Both the position numbers and the translations under genes were made by a program. From assembly GCA_963556255.1 (NCBI GenBank), contig OY744609.1:17374398-17438397 (forward strand): a stretch of DNA of 64,000 nt. The letters run 5' to 3'. Under the pieces are notes generated by a model. It saw only the letters and a list, made by a program, of their open reading frames with translations, was not told where the DNA came from and searched no databases. Below are positions 12,601 to 22,551 of this stretch, piece after piece (the stretch's first letter is position 1; each line of letters starts with the position of its first letter). Source of the DNA: Allolobophora icterica (lineage: Eukaryota > Annelida > Clitellata > Crassiclitellata > Lumbricidae).

Positions 12601-12737
12601 GGTTTCTGAAACGCATTCCGACAATCAACGCCCGTCACGGAACAGTAATATTGAACTCGACATTGCTTGAAATACACCAGCGGACGTTTGCGTGCGCTTA
12701 ATAAATGATTTAACGAAAACCTCAACCACGCTTTCAT
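948..12737 (-). CDS. Tandem-fused TRMT61-type tRNA (adenine-58-N1)-methyltransferase, probably mitochondrial, 744 aa in 13 exons
   Basis: Members of the family methylate N1 of A58 in the tRNA T-loop using SAM; the leader suggests mitochondria, as for TRMT61B. Exons on the minus strand: 12737-12003, 11536-11434, 10963-10782, 9275-9184, 8417-8308, 7184-7137, 6686-6334, 5621-5510, 4708-4518, 2882-2791, 2007-1877, 1767-1711, 976-948. They sum to 2235 nt, exactly 745 codons with the TGA stop. All borders are GT-AG except the donor after 5510, which is GC. The polypeptide has two TRMT61 modules; exon 7 encodes the end of module 1 (TAFLAKFRK) and the N-domain of module 2 without a stop. The start is the first ATG of a 245-codon exon and opens a basic leader (MKAWLRFSLNHLLSARKR). 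Two AATAAA signals lie 71 and 80 nt past the stop (877-872, 868-863). Family and module assignment are firm from remembered TRMT61A/B features; the fused transcript is inferred from phases and awaits RNA. Confidence 0.86.
1158..1612. mobile_element. Harbinger-like MITE with TTA target duplication
   Basis: The left end GGGGCCATCCATATATTACG and the right end are inverted copies (the right end read in reverse is GGGGCCATCCACATATTACG). Both ends are flanked by TTA (1155-1157 and 1613-1615). The interior is C-rich with several CGTACGTACG tracts and no transposase. The family is inferred from the TTA duplication, usual for PIF/Harbinger. It lies in the 3' flank of the TRMT61 gene, just past the poly(A) signals and on the far side of the last exons. 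Confidence 0.75.
2270..2365. repeat. Interspersed repeat fragment, second copy at 56455-56555
   Basis: The words TCTTGGCAGCCTGTTAGGC and GGCTGAGTCGAC occur here and again at about 56472-56543 with the same spacing. The family is not recognised; it sits in introns of both the TRMT61 and calpain genes. Confidence 0.6.
3030..3900. repeat. Intronic tandem duplication, about 2 x 420 bp
   Basis: The stretch from about 3036 to 3450 is repeated almost word for word from about 3457 to 3870. Both copies carry AAATGATACTACATCAGTTC, GTCTGGAGAGGAACGATGAG and TTTTGCCAAGA(A/G)GCAAAATC in the same order and spacing. It lies in the intron between the exons at 4708-4518 and 2882-2791. Small indels separate the copies. 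No coding potential is convincing. Confidence 0.85.
7137..12737 (-). CDS. Module 1 of the tandem gene: catalytically intact TRMT61 domain
   Basis: Residues 1 to about 430. After the leader comes a low-conservation stretch, then the small N-terminal domain (LNELVILRV near residue 170) ending in the family hallmark LRRPTLTEYL. The Rossmann methyltransferase fold follows: motif I ILETGSGSG at about 262-270, the next strand ending HVTTLDRAKK, the acidic strand FLDVSDLS with Asp344 at the place of the conserved active-site Asp, the strand LKNGGILAFYS, then the C-terminal helix and DTRWHVVSK. The 48-nt exon 7184-7137 (NLGWPEKREDVT) joins in phase 1 to TAFLAKFRK, which corresponds to the C-terminal TAFLVKLRK of human TRMT61B as I remember it. 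All residues expected for SAM binding and catalysis are present, so this half should be active. Confidence 0.85.
7505..8078. mobile_element. Degenerate DNA-transposon remnant, ATCGG-rich ends, with a nested hAT-like piece
   Basis: The left end is rich in CCGAT/ATCGG words (7515-7600) and the right end repeats GCGGTATCGGCTATTG and GCGGTATCGGAATAATCGGC (8023-8075). Between them, at about 7765, begins CAGGAGTGGACAAACTACG followed by CCCGCAGGCCAG, the look of a hAT MITE terminus. No transposase is visible. It occupies the TRMT61 intron between exons 8417-8308 and 7184-7137. Confidence 0.5.
9560..9745 (-). repeat. LINE/SINE 3'-tail family fragment
   Basis: The words TGTAACCGAACA and CTCAACCCGCAT are shared with 58670-58720, where they sit beside TTTATATAGCGCC. 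The family tail read on the minus strand ends GGCGCTATATAAATGTTCGG. This copy is in a TRMT61 intron and is diverged. Confidence 0.5.
11040..11110 (-). repeat. Short interspersed repeat fragment related to 60060-60140
   Basis: Both loci share AATGTAAATGT, CGAAATTTCT, GCCAC and CAGGGAGACCAGCT-ATTCAC in order. It resembles the tail region of the GCGCTATATAAAT family. It lies in a TRMT61 intron. Confidence 0.5.
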
Positions 12738-12914
12738 GGTGCTTGCGCTTTTTTCCTAAAGCATAGAATTACCTGTTCAAATTTGCGTACTATTTCAAAC
12801 CACTAGTAAACACTTAACAGAATTCAAAGCACGAGTTTAGAACCATTAATAACTGCGTCTCATTGTTAGCCCTTGAAGTACCATTCAAAAAAGAGTAAGT
12901 ATTTAGGTACTGAT

Positions 12915-13004
12915 TGTTGAATATAATTACACCTAATCGTAATCGTAATCTCGAAATTTCTACAGCGCCCAAACCAAGTCGCAGTAACTTATTCACAGGC
13001 GCTT
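12915..13004 (-). repeat. Retroelement tail fragment upstream of the TRMT61 gene
   Basis: Read on the minus strand it ends GGGCGCTGTAGAAATTTCG then GATTACGATTACGATTAGG. Related tails occur at 46380-46432 and 52625-52690. The (GATTAC)n end looks like a short 3' repeat tail of a non-LTR element. Confidence 0.55.
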
Positions 13005-13057
13005 AGTCAAAACATAATCGATAGCGACGATAGGCCGGGGGTGAAATCGGTTCCAGG

Positions 13058-13467
13058 CATGGGCGGCGATCCCGGGGGTCGCAGGGGACAAGACCCCCCA
13101 CCTTTAAGAGTGGGGGGACACGCCATGCATCGGACCCCCCCAAATTTTGAAGAAAGACTAAAAAAATGCAATAGTGTGCGAGGGCGAAAATGAGTTTTTA
13201 GTGCGTTTTTGGACCTGAACAGTTGTTTCGAGCAGAAGTGTCCCCCCAAAAATAATGTGAAGAAGGAGAATTTTTTTTGTAATTCGAATAGGTAAAAAAA
13301 AGGTCGTGAGTTATTTAGAAGGTATGTTGGTTTTTGAAGAAGTCACGAAAGTAGGTGGAGGACTAAAAAAAAATTTGGGGGGACAAGATTTTCCAAAAAA
13401 CGGTCGTCGACGAGATCGTGGCCGACTTTGTCCCCCCCCCACCTCTCAGACAAGTTCGCCGCCACTG
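13058..13467. mobile_element. Non-autonomous DNA element with GGGCGGCGATC ends, copy 1
   Basis: It begins GCATGGGCGGCGATC and ends in the reverse of CCAGTGGCGGCGA. A second copy in the same orientation lies at about 20268-20668. Shared interior words include CACCTTTAAGAGTGGGGGG, ACATTTTGAAGAA, TGTCCCCCCAAAAAT and CCGACTTTGT. No transposase is present. Exact borders and target duplication could not be fixed. Confidence 0.65.
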
Positions 13468-13469
13468 GC

Positions 13470-14205
13470 CATAAGGTACGTACTGCAACCCCAAGACAGG
13501 TTTTTGAGGAAAGGCCATAAAGACATATAATAAATGAAGTTAATTTTACTTAACTTAAATATTTGTTGACACTTGACACATGATCTGAAACTCTCAAAAG
13601 ATGTTGCGTTCTTCAGTGGTCAGGAAAACTGTTCCAAGCAGTCGCCCAGAGACTACAAGAACAAGAACATTTGTTGTCAAGACCTTAAACCTCAAGACCA
13701 AGACCAAGACTAAGACCTTGAACCTCAAGACCAAGACCAAAACCTTGAACCTCGAGACCAAGACCAAGACCAAGACTTTGAACCTCGAGACCAAGACCTT
13801 GAACCTCAATTAAGACCAAGACCAAGACCCAAAAAATCGCAATCAGGTCAAGACTTCTAAAATTGTCAAGTCGGAATATTCGCTATTTTAATGAAAACAG
13901 GAGACCAAGACCTTAAGTCTCGAGGACAACAAGACTGACTTTGGGATGGTTAAAATGTACGTATTCCATGTTGTTGGTTTGGTTTACACTTATAGTGCTT
14001 GCACTTCAGCCATAAGGTACGTACTGCAACCCCAAAGACAGGTTTTTGAGGAAAGGCCATAAAGACATGTAATACGGTAATGAAGTTAATTTTACTTAAA
14101 TATTTGTTGACACTTGACACATGATCTGAAACTCTCAAAAGATGTTGCGTTCTTCAGTGGTCAGGAAAACTGTTCCAAGCAGTCACCCAGAGACTACAAG
14201 AACAT
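13470..14205. repeat. Two direct copies of a 190-bp segment flanking a CAAGACC minisatellite
   Basis: CCATAAGGTACGTACTGCAA through GATGTTGCGTTCTTCAGTGG and CCCAGAGACTACAAGAAC occur at about 13470-13665 and again at about 14011-14205. Between them (13675-13815) lies a degenerate hexamer-based array built on CAAGAC, with AACCTCAAGACC interspersed. The apparent long open frames here only reflect the stop-free hexamer array. Confidence 0.8.
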
Positions 14206-14261
14206 TTGCCAAACCTTGTGGAGGACTATGGACTCGAAGTGGGAAACAAGAGGTGCCGGTA

Positions 14262-14462
14262 TGGGACATCATTCCCCTTCCCTCCCTTCCCTTTTCCCCT
14301 TCCCTCCGTTTCCCCTTCCCTTCCCTCTCTTTTCCCCTTACCTCCCCTTTCCCTTCCCCCTCTTTCCTCTCCCCTTCCCTCTCCTCCTCCCCTCTCCCTT
14401 TCCCCAATCTCATCCCTCCCCTGCCCTGCCAGTCCCTTTCCCTTCCCCTCCCTCCCAACCCC
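14262..14462. repeat. Pyrimidine-rich CCCTTCC low-complexity tract
   Basis: About 200 bases of C and T only, in CCCTTCC, CCTCTCC and TTCCCCTT words. The overlapping open frames (Pro/Ser/Phe on one strand, Gly/Arg/Glu on the other) are artefacts. Confidence 0.9.
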
Positions 14463-14929
14463 TTGAAGCGGGGTCCGGAGGTCCTCCCCGGAAATTTTTT
14501 GGAATTCTACATTGCCGTAGGCGAGTTCTAGCGCATTTTCGGAGAAAGGAAACTGGTTTCTTGTCAAGGTTTCGTCGTAAGAAACTATTTAAAATTCACG
14601 AGATGACTGATATAATTGCCAATCACTGACTTGTCTCAAGTTTTACCAGTTACACGACAAGATGGCTTCCGATTTTTTATGAGCATTCCGGATTGCTAAA
14701 ATACACTATGAACATAGTATGTTTTGAGTACGTGATACCTGCTAGAGGTAGCATCTAATCAGAATTAAATATTTAAATTTACTTAATCCAGATCTGCCAA
14801 GTCGATCGTTACAAATAATTTGGCAGTCTATGCACAATGATGTAAATTATAATTGAAATAGGGCCTACAATGTAAGTAAGCACATGTATTATTACAGGCG
14901 CCGTTGACTTGCATACCGTCGATACCAAT

Positions 14930-15052
14930 ATGTTTTTAGGCCATACCGGTATGGAACTTTCGCCTAGAGAAGTTCCGGTATGCTTTCGGCCGGCCAGGAG
15001 ATGTGCCGGTATGGCAAACCGTTTCATACCGTCCCACTTCGAGCCCTGGGGA
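14930..15052. mobile_element. Short palindromic element rich in CCGGTATG
   Basis: The words ATACCGGTATGG, TTCCGGTATG and GTGCCGGTATGG repeat in both orientations, and the ends (CATACCGTCGATACC; GTTTCATACCGTCCC) are similar. GTGCCGGTATGGGACAT at about 14253 shares the core. It is probably a small MITE; the borders are not certain. Confidence 0.4.
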
Positions 15053-15384
15053 CATGCTATTGACTCCTAGTACGAGGACTGTAGCTGATATCAACACTGG
15101 TTTTGTTATATTCCACTTGAATGGATACTAGTAATCTGTTATAGTCTCATAATGAGGCCAGTCAGTGCCGTGTATGATGACATGCAAATGGGCATAGTTT
15201 ACGAACTCTAAAAGTTCTCCATAGCCTCTAGATCAGGCTATGTATATCACAGATTACGGTAATACATTCACGTGGCAAAGCCTCTAGATCAGGCTGGCAG
15301 CAGAGTTAATAACTGACTAGGCCTATTAGCCCTGACTAAGAAGTCGGAACACTTGCCATCAGATGGTAACAGTAATCAACATCC

Positions 15385-15563
<179 letters not shown>

Positions 15564-16119
15564 ATGATCTGCTCGTACGCTTTCTTATATTAAACCTTAA
15601 TTCTCATCCATCTCGGTCATGTCGAAAGATTTGATGACATAATGTGGTCCACTGCAGCATGGTTGTGCACTGCAAAGTTATGCAAAATTACCTTTAAAAT
15701 TAAATAAAATGTATATAAATTGTAAGACACTACAGTACATATTACATATGATGTTTTATTATATACAAGTACCGTTTATTGTTTATTGCTCAAAAAATAA
15801 TTATTCATTGATTGTCTTCATAGAACCCGCAATGCATTTGTTATGTAAACATGACGTTATACTCCTTTGTCACTCCATGGATGAGATAACTTGACCAACG
15901 GCGCTACATAAGGAGTTTCCTGTCCTTTATATAAAACGTCCTTGGATTCCACACTAACTCTTCCCGTCTGACCTACTGTTCTATGAGCCTCCTTCTAATC
16001 CTTCGGCAAAACCCACGACAAAATAAACAACAAAACCAACAACCCACGACAAAATAAAAGCACATGACACCAAAAAAAAACACAAACACACGACAACTAA
16101 AAACAAACTAACACTACAA

Positions 16120-16562
16120 AGCATTTAGATTTTGCATTTGTATTCAGTTTAACAACAAAACAAGCAACAACTCAAACAACAAACGACAAAGTAAACATAA
16201 AAGTAAACAACAAAACAGACACGAAAGCAAACAACAAACGACAAAGTAACAAAATAAACAACAAAACAAACAAGACAAAAACACAAAAACTACACAAAGG
16301 GCTTACGGGATTCTAAGCCGCGCCAGGGGCCCCCCTGCCTTCATGAGCTTACGGGAGATTAAGCCACGCCAGAGGCTCAGCAGGGGTGTAGTTTTTGATT
16401 ATTTTGTCTTGATTGTTTTGTTATCTATTTTGTTACTTTGTCGTTTGTTGTTTGCTTTCGTGTCTGTTTTGTCATTTACTTTTGTGTATACTTTGTCATT
16501 TGTTGTTTGAGTTGTTGCTTATTTTGTCACTAAACTAAACACAAATACAAAAATCTAAATAC
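16120..16562. mobile_element. Foldback element: arms of about 175 bp around a 91-bp loop
   Basis: The left arm (16120-16295) and the right arm (16387-16562) are inverted copies at roughly 90 per cent by eye. Landmarks on the left are GCAACAACTCAAACAACAAA, CAGACACGAAAGCAAACAAC and GACAAAGTAACAAAATA; each appears reverse-complemented on the right in mirrored order. The loop holds two copies of the GGGCTTACGGG module described elsewhere. There is no coding capacity. A transcript would form a very long hairpin. Confidence 0.8.
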
Positions 16563-17079
16563 TTATAAAAAAATATACAAATACACTACAAAAAAACTAA
16601 AGACAAATAAAAAACTAAAACCAAACACAAATCGAACACCAATCCCGACAATACAGAGCAACCATCCTAACACCCATCCTTCTCAAGCAGGAATCTTGCG
16701 GCCGGAATATCCAAAGGCACCTATTGAAACACAGTAAAATAATGAAGGTTATTATTATTACACGTTATGACAATTTAATAGTAACATGAAATGAAAGAAA
16801 AATTCAAGTCTTTTTTCTGGGGCGCGCCCTGTTGGTCGGCATCACACCGACAAACCTCAAGAAGTTTTATGTTCCAGTCTGAAGTCGACCAGGTCTGCGA
16901 TCGTTGGGCTCATCTGCATGGGGAGATATGCAGGTGCCTCGCATCCATATGTAAACTCAAGCTTATTGTTTCTTATCATGACTAGGATCTTCCTCTAGGA
17001 ACAGTCTTCAGCTTTACATACGTGCTCTTGCGTTTAGCTCTGTTCAATAAACAATTAAAAAATGTATTAAAATGCACTT

Positions 17080-17200
17080 AAAAATCTAGATGAGTAAGAG
17101 TCATTCGTGCAGCGCCTTTGTGAAGTAGCCAACTTAAAAGGTGCTATATTAAGTGGCTTGATACAAGAAAACATACATACATAAATAAATACACACATAC
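17080..17200 (+). repeat. Retroelement tail fragment ending in ATAC-like repeats
   Basis: GCAGCGCCTTTGTGAAGTAG followed by GGTGCTATATTAAGTGGCTTG and then an ATAC/AAAT tail. A diverged minus-strand relative lies at 17237-17270 (ATTTATATAGCATC). Confidence 0.5.
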
Positions 17201-17277
17201 ATATATACAAGCAATTCTGTTAAGTACTGATATAATTATAATCGAAAATTTATATAGCATCGTTTCATAAGGGTCTA

Positions 17278-17335
<58 letters not shown>

Positions 17336-17554
17336 TTTTTTTTTTTACCCGAGGTATTTATGATCCCTCAGGTGCAAGATACTAATTAATGGTGTTGACT
17401 CTGGAGTGGCCGTCCTGGTCAAGATCCGGGAGAACAAAAGTGCTGTGGAAGGCGACTGCGTTGAAACGTTGAATTACAACGGACAGGCGCTGGAAGAGAT
17501 AGCTGGTTTCCCTTGGGTCTCCCGAGATTTGGCTTAGGAGACGTCCAAGGTTTC

Positions 17555-17612
<58 letters not shown>

Positions 17613-17684
17613 TATTATTATTATTATTTTTTTTATACCCGAGGTAGATATGATCCCTCGGGTTGTCTAAAACTGTAAAGATCC

Positions 17685-17726
<42 letters not shown>
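17278..17726. repeat. Three (ATT)n arrays with hairpin motif CCCGAGG...CCTCGGG
   Basis: (ATT)n runs at about 17278-17333, 17555-17627 and 17685-17726. The first two are each followed by a T-run and then a 25-bp motif CCCGAGGTA-n-ATGATCCCTC(A/G)GG (17348 and 17638). The same motif in reverse orientation adjoins AAT arrays at 37434-37459 and 56164-56190. Confidence 0.85.
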
Positions 17727-17728
<2 letters not shown>

Positions 17729-18356
17729 TAGTAACTTCTGTTGCACCGGTATGTTATGCACAAGGCATCAACCGATGGGACATCAAAACCTTTATGTAGG
17801 ACATTATGAGCCCCATGTAATGTACATGTAATGTCATATTCTCACTCTAACTTATTTTACCAAATGACAAGTGATGTTGATGGGCAGTGAAGTAGGCCTA
17901 AATGTGTTCACTGGAGTTTTAGCTGTTTACATTTGTCATGTAAACATAAATATGAGATAAATGGAAAGTAATAGTTACAGCATAATGTGGTTTATTCTAC
18001 ATGAACTTTAATGCTTAGTTTTAACTTCATGCTACAAACATGGCAGAAGTTACATGATCACTGGTATTTCTCAGTCAAAATTATTTCTAAGCTTTCATTG
18101 TATGTTACATAGGCATATAAAAGCACATCCGTAAAACCAGTAATTAAAAAAAATTAATAACACTGTTCAGTTCAAAATTTACAATGATTACTAACACTCT
18201 GGCTTTTCATCAGTCCGTCCAGTAGTTTAAATTCTTGTGAATCTAAACACATCTTATCGCACAGCCTGGCCAAATCAAAAGACCGTGACATTCCAAGATC
18301 TTAAAAATTTTAATATAAGAATATCTTAAACAAACGACCAGGAGAAGAGAACAGTT

Positions 18357-18835
18357 TACCTCCATGGAGTTCATTCTCCGGACTTGGAATGGGACTTAAA
18401 GAATCAGTCTGTTTGATTGGACTGTCTGAGGCAAGCTTTTTGGTTGAACTTTGAGCTGGGCTTTTGGAGGAATGATCTTTTGTTGCACTTGCAGTTGGAT
18501 CCTTTGAGGCTCGATCTTTTAAGCATGACTTTTGGCTGAACTTTCTATAGAAACCTTTATGCGATTGTCAGCGGCGGAGGTTTTGTGCTCATCTGCTTTG
18601 CGTTGCATGGAGATGAAAGATACCTGTTTTTTTTTTTTCATTTTTCCGGACTTGAAATGAGACTTAAAGAGTCAGTCGTTTGATTGGACCAAGGGAAGAT
18701 TTTGGTTGAACTTTGAGCTGGGCTATTGGAGGAAGGATCTTTTGTTGTACTTGCAGTCGGATCCTTTGAAGCTTGATCCTTTGAAGCATGACTTTTGGCT
18801 GAATTTGAGGTTGGTGGATCTTTTGAAGTAAGATC
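18357..18835 (-). other. Duplicated Ser/Lys/Asp-rich open segment of unknown nature
   Basis: About 180 bp at 18357-18540 and 18653-18835 are paralogous. Read on the minus strand both stay open and give Ser-Lys-Asp-Pro repeats (KDPTASATKD versus KDPTASTTKD, then SLSPIPSPE versus SLSLISSPE). The lower copy is followed by GGTAAAC, a possible donor, so it could be an exon of a low-complexity protein. No family is recognised and no neighbouring exon was found. It may equally be a repeat. Confidence 0.3.
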
Positions 18836-20267
18836 TGTTACTATAATTATGTTTAAACAAAACACCCATTTCATACGCATTAACGTAACACCGGAAGCCT
18901 TTGCTGACTGTCCAGACCAGAGATTTTGCTTTAAACAACAACAAAAAGAAAACCACAAAATTTGTTTTTGTCTAAAAAAATAAATTTCTTATTTTTGTAG
19001 AAGTTATTTTAATAGCATTGATTAAATGACTTTAAATTTTCGGAAATCGCAACTGAATTTACTGAGTTGGAGCTCTTGTTCATGCCATTTTTCATGATTT
19101 TTATGATCCGAAATCAGAACAACTTAAAAACAACCAAAACAACGAAACCCATAAAAACCAAAAAACCGAAAAAACAACAACAAACAACGTTTCATCTTGA
19201 AAATACTTTTTTTGCACCCCCGGTTCAGACATCATGCCCCACCAATATTTTGCCCCACCAATATTTTGCCCCACCAATATTTTGGACAAGTTTACGCCAG
19301 TGGTTTTAACTAAACTAATTTTTTTAGTTAAACTTCATCCTTAACTACATTTTTTTTTTAGTAAACTAACAGTTAGCAACTTTTTAGTTAACTATTGCCC
19401 ATCACTGGATTTTCCTTAGAGGCAACCATCATCTGGTGCTCTGTGCATCATGAAAACGGCGCTAGAAAAGTTATATTAGATAATTAGACCTTTTACCTAG
19501 GCCTATCCTGGGACCATAATTTAGTAGTCCCAGGCCTATCCTATATATACCCTGGGATTAAGATTACTTAGTAATCTTAATCCCAGATATACCTTATTCA
19601 ATTTGTTATTAAATGAAATTTTCAATTCTTACGTTTAATTTCGACTTCTGCCTGCTTTGATGTTCTGTTCGAGGTTTTAATTCGTGTTGATAAGTCAGTT
19701 ATTCATCGCCTTGCGATTCCTGGATTTAACAATTCTTAGTCGAACCTGAGACTAATATTAGTCCCAGGTCGAACTTCGATGGAATTTGAACATTTTTATG
19801 CTCAACGTTTTCGATGATTTCTGGTCGAAATGACAATTTCTTCGCACCATCGAGTCTTTGTCGATTTGCGTCTTCAAAAAAATTCAGTTTTTCGTCGAAT
19901 TTCAATTTTTTAAATGACATTTTCGGTAAATTTCTGTTGGAAATGTCTCGTCTCGTCTGATCTCTTCCAAGTCGAGCTATCAGATGTTTATGACGTCATG
20001 TCTGAGCAATAATCGCAAAAATGACGTATATATTGCATATACGATTGTACGTCATAACTTCATAAGTATATTGTCGTTTTATTCTTGAAGTAAGTAAGTA
20101 ACTTACCGGCCATGGCACATTCTGGCCTACTAGTATTTCTTCTACGTCCAAGAGAATCTTTGCTAGACGTGTCACGTATATATCGTCTCCTAGCGTAGTA
20201 ATAGCGCGCCCATAACTATTTGAAAATAGTCTGCTTGCAACACAAATCACGTGTAGGCCTACGGTGT

Positions 20268-20668
20268 ACCCATGGGCGGCGATCTAGGGAGGGGCGGGGG
20301 ACATATCCCCCACCTTTAAGAGTGGGGGGGGGCACTCCATGCATTTGAGCCCCCCCCCCCACATTTTGAAGAAACACCAAAAAAGGCGGAGAAATGTAAT
20401 TGCGCGTGAGGGTTTTGGCAGCGTTTTTGACCAGACGAGGTAAAAATAAATTTTTTGAGCAGAAAATGTCCCCCCAAAAATTATGAGAAAGAAGAAGGAA
20501 TTCGTCCAAAAAGAGGATAGTGTAAGAAAAAGTTGTAAAAAGAGGTGAAAGACTAAAAAAAAAGGTCATCAACTGAATTTATGTTGGGACAAGATTTTCC
20601 AAAACCGGTCGTCGACGAGATCGTGGCCGACTTTGTGCCCCCCCCCACCTCTCAGACAAGATCGCCGC
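20268..20668. mobile_element. Non-autonomous DNA element with GGGCGGCGATC ends, copy 2
   Basis: It begins CCATGGGCGGCGATCTAGG and ends AAGATCGCCGCCACTGG, an imperfect inverted pair. The interior matches copy 1 at 13058-13467. No transposase. Confidence 0.65.
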
Positions 20669-20869
20669 CACTGGTTCCAGGTCAAGATGCCAAGGGGTCA
20701 GGCAGGCTGACAGTCGACGGCTAAGGTGGATGGTGTTTCAGGGCATATTTTAACTGTATAACTAGTGGGCCAAATGTTAGGATTTGTCCCAGTAGTTAGG
20801 CAATGTATGGTTAAAGTATGAGTAGTGAGACAAAATGTTGGAAGAGTTTTAAGATTTGCCCCAGTAGTA

Positions 20870-21180
20870 AATTCACAAAGAGATGAATTCCTAAGAAAAG
20901 GTCATGAACTGTTTTCGGGAGGTGACTTTTTCGGGAGATGACTTCCTAAAAAAAGGTCATCAACTTTTTCTGGAGGTGAATTCCTAAAGAAAAGTCAGGA
21001 GACAACTTCCTAAAAAAAGGTCATAAACTTTTTTTGGGAGAAGAATTACGAAGAAAAGGTCATCAACGGTTTTCGGGAGGTGACTTTTTTGGGAGATGAC
21101 TTCCTAAAAAAAGGTCATCAAGTTTTTCGGGGAGATGAATTCCCAGAAAAGTCATCAAAGTTTTTCAGAGACGAGTTCAA
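20870..21180. repeat. Degenerate minisatellite of GAATTCCTAAAAAAAGGTCA units
   Basis: At least seven units of about 35-45 bp, each with (GA)CTTCCTAAAAAAAGGTCATCA followed by a TTTTTCGGGAGATGA spacer. Single relatives occur at 35445-35515 (inside a hAT MITE) and 40190-40310. Confidence 0.75.
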
Positions 21181-21611
21181 AAATTTTGTCCCAGTAGTCT
21201 AAATTCCTTAAAATATGCACTGTGGTGTTTAGATATGAAACTGCAAGGGATGTAGCCTAGGCCTAAGGGGAAGAGGAGGAATCGGGATATGCGAAAGAGC
21301 AGTGTTTTCAGATTTGAGCGAAAGACGGTAGGCCTAAAGACCTGTGGAGAGATAGCAAGATATGAGGTTTTGGTGAATGGCAATTTAAAGATCACTCACA
21401 TGTAGGCCTAGGGGCTTAATGAGAAATAATTAATGATAATTGTTGGACTTATAGGTAATTGTAATTGTTGGACCTATAGGCCTAGTACATCAAAGCACTC
21501 CTTTAAGAGAGAAGTAGGAATATGGCCTACTTTGAAGAAGGGAACTATTATTCAGTGAGGAGAGATGAGTAGGCGTAATCAGTAGCCTAGCATATGGTTG
21601 CTTTCCTGATC

Positions 21612-21690
21612 AGTATATCCATGAGCATGGGACCCATATGGGTTTCATAAGGGTTCCCATATGAGCTCCATGTGGGCATGCTAGCAGGCA
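21612..21690. mobile_element. Small MITE of the CCATATGG family
   Basis: Short palindromic words CCCATATGGG, GGTTCCCATATGAG and CATGTGGGCATGCTAGCAGG. Relatives lie at 55-146, 23109-23215, 45135-45222 and 53223-53340. The best copy (53223-53340) has perfect CCCTGCCAGCAT ends. Confidence 0.65.
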
Positions 21691-22464
21691 GAGGCGTCTA
21701 CACCATAGAAACCTTGAAGCAGATATGCTCCATCCAAGAAATAGGGGGATCTGTCAGTGTGTGTGTCACCATTTTAGGGGGTGGAAGGAAGGGGAGGGAC
21801 GAAGAAGAGGGGAAGGGGAAGTTGCTCCAATGACTTAGGGGGGGATAGACGCCCCTGCTAGCAGGGTTCAGCCAGACATCTTTGCTATGACCCAGCGTCA
21901 TTAAACAGGAACCTTATTGAACTAGGCTATAACAAGCTGTGTACACAGGTCTACTTATGCACATCAAATGGCAAACCTTGACATGGCCTACTGATCAAGT
22001 GCTGATATTTTCAAACTATTTTGAGACGACAGCATGACATTGCACTGTCAACGACTTGTAACTCCGGCCTACTCGCGCTTCTTAGCCAATGCTGTTCCGC
22101 CCCTCTGAAATAAACTCCCGTCTGAAATTTTATGAAAATTATCTGATGTCATATGAACTCGCCAAAACCTCACCTCTTAATTGCTAACTATAGCACATGT
22201 CTTCCACTCGAAAATGAAAACACTCCTTTTCCACAAATCCTACTCTGATTCCACCTCATCCCTTTACTCTCTCGCCGCTTCAGTCCATTTACCATAGCCG
22301 TCTGACTGTCTGCTGTCTGACCCTTTGGATCTTGATCTGGAACCGATTTTGAACCTATAGCCGCCGATCGATTCTGTTTGATTGAGCGAATGTGATTCTG
22401 TTTCCCGCGATTTCGCTTTTTTGAGCGCTGTATAAATCTCGGGATTTTGATTATAGCGATACTC

Positions 22465-22551
22465 CTTCCTTCCTTCCTTCCTTCCTTCCTTCCTTCCTTC
22501 CTTCCTTCCTTCCTTCCTTCCTTCCTTCCTTCCTTCCTTCCTTCCTTCCTT
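22465..22551. repeat. (TTCC)n microsatellite
   Basis: About 85 bp of pure CTTC/TTCC. Flanking sequence to 22735 is also T/C-rich with ATTC and TTCC words. Confidence 0.95.

Noticed and set aside
948..12737. Two separate neighbouring TRMT61 genes
   Set aside because: The C-terminal segment of module 1 and the N-domain of module 2 share one open exon. There is no stop after module 1, no start codon before module 2 in that exon, and the whole chain closes in frame.
13594..13813. Lys/Thr/Leu-rich and Leu/Val-rich frames
   Set aside because: They read through the CAAGACC hexamer array on either strand.
14114..14629. 171-codon Pro/Phe-rich frame
   Set aside because: It spans a pure pyrimidine tract and a duplicated repeat; no domain and no splice context.
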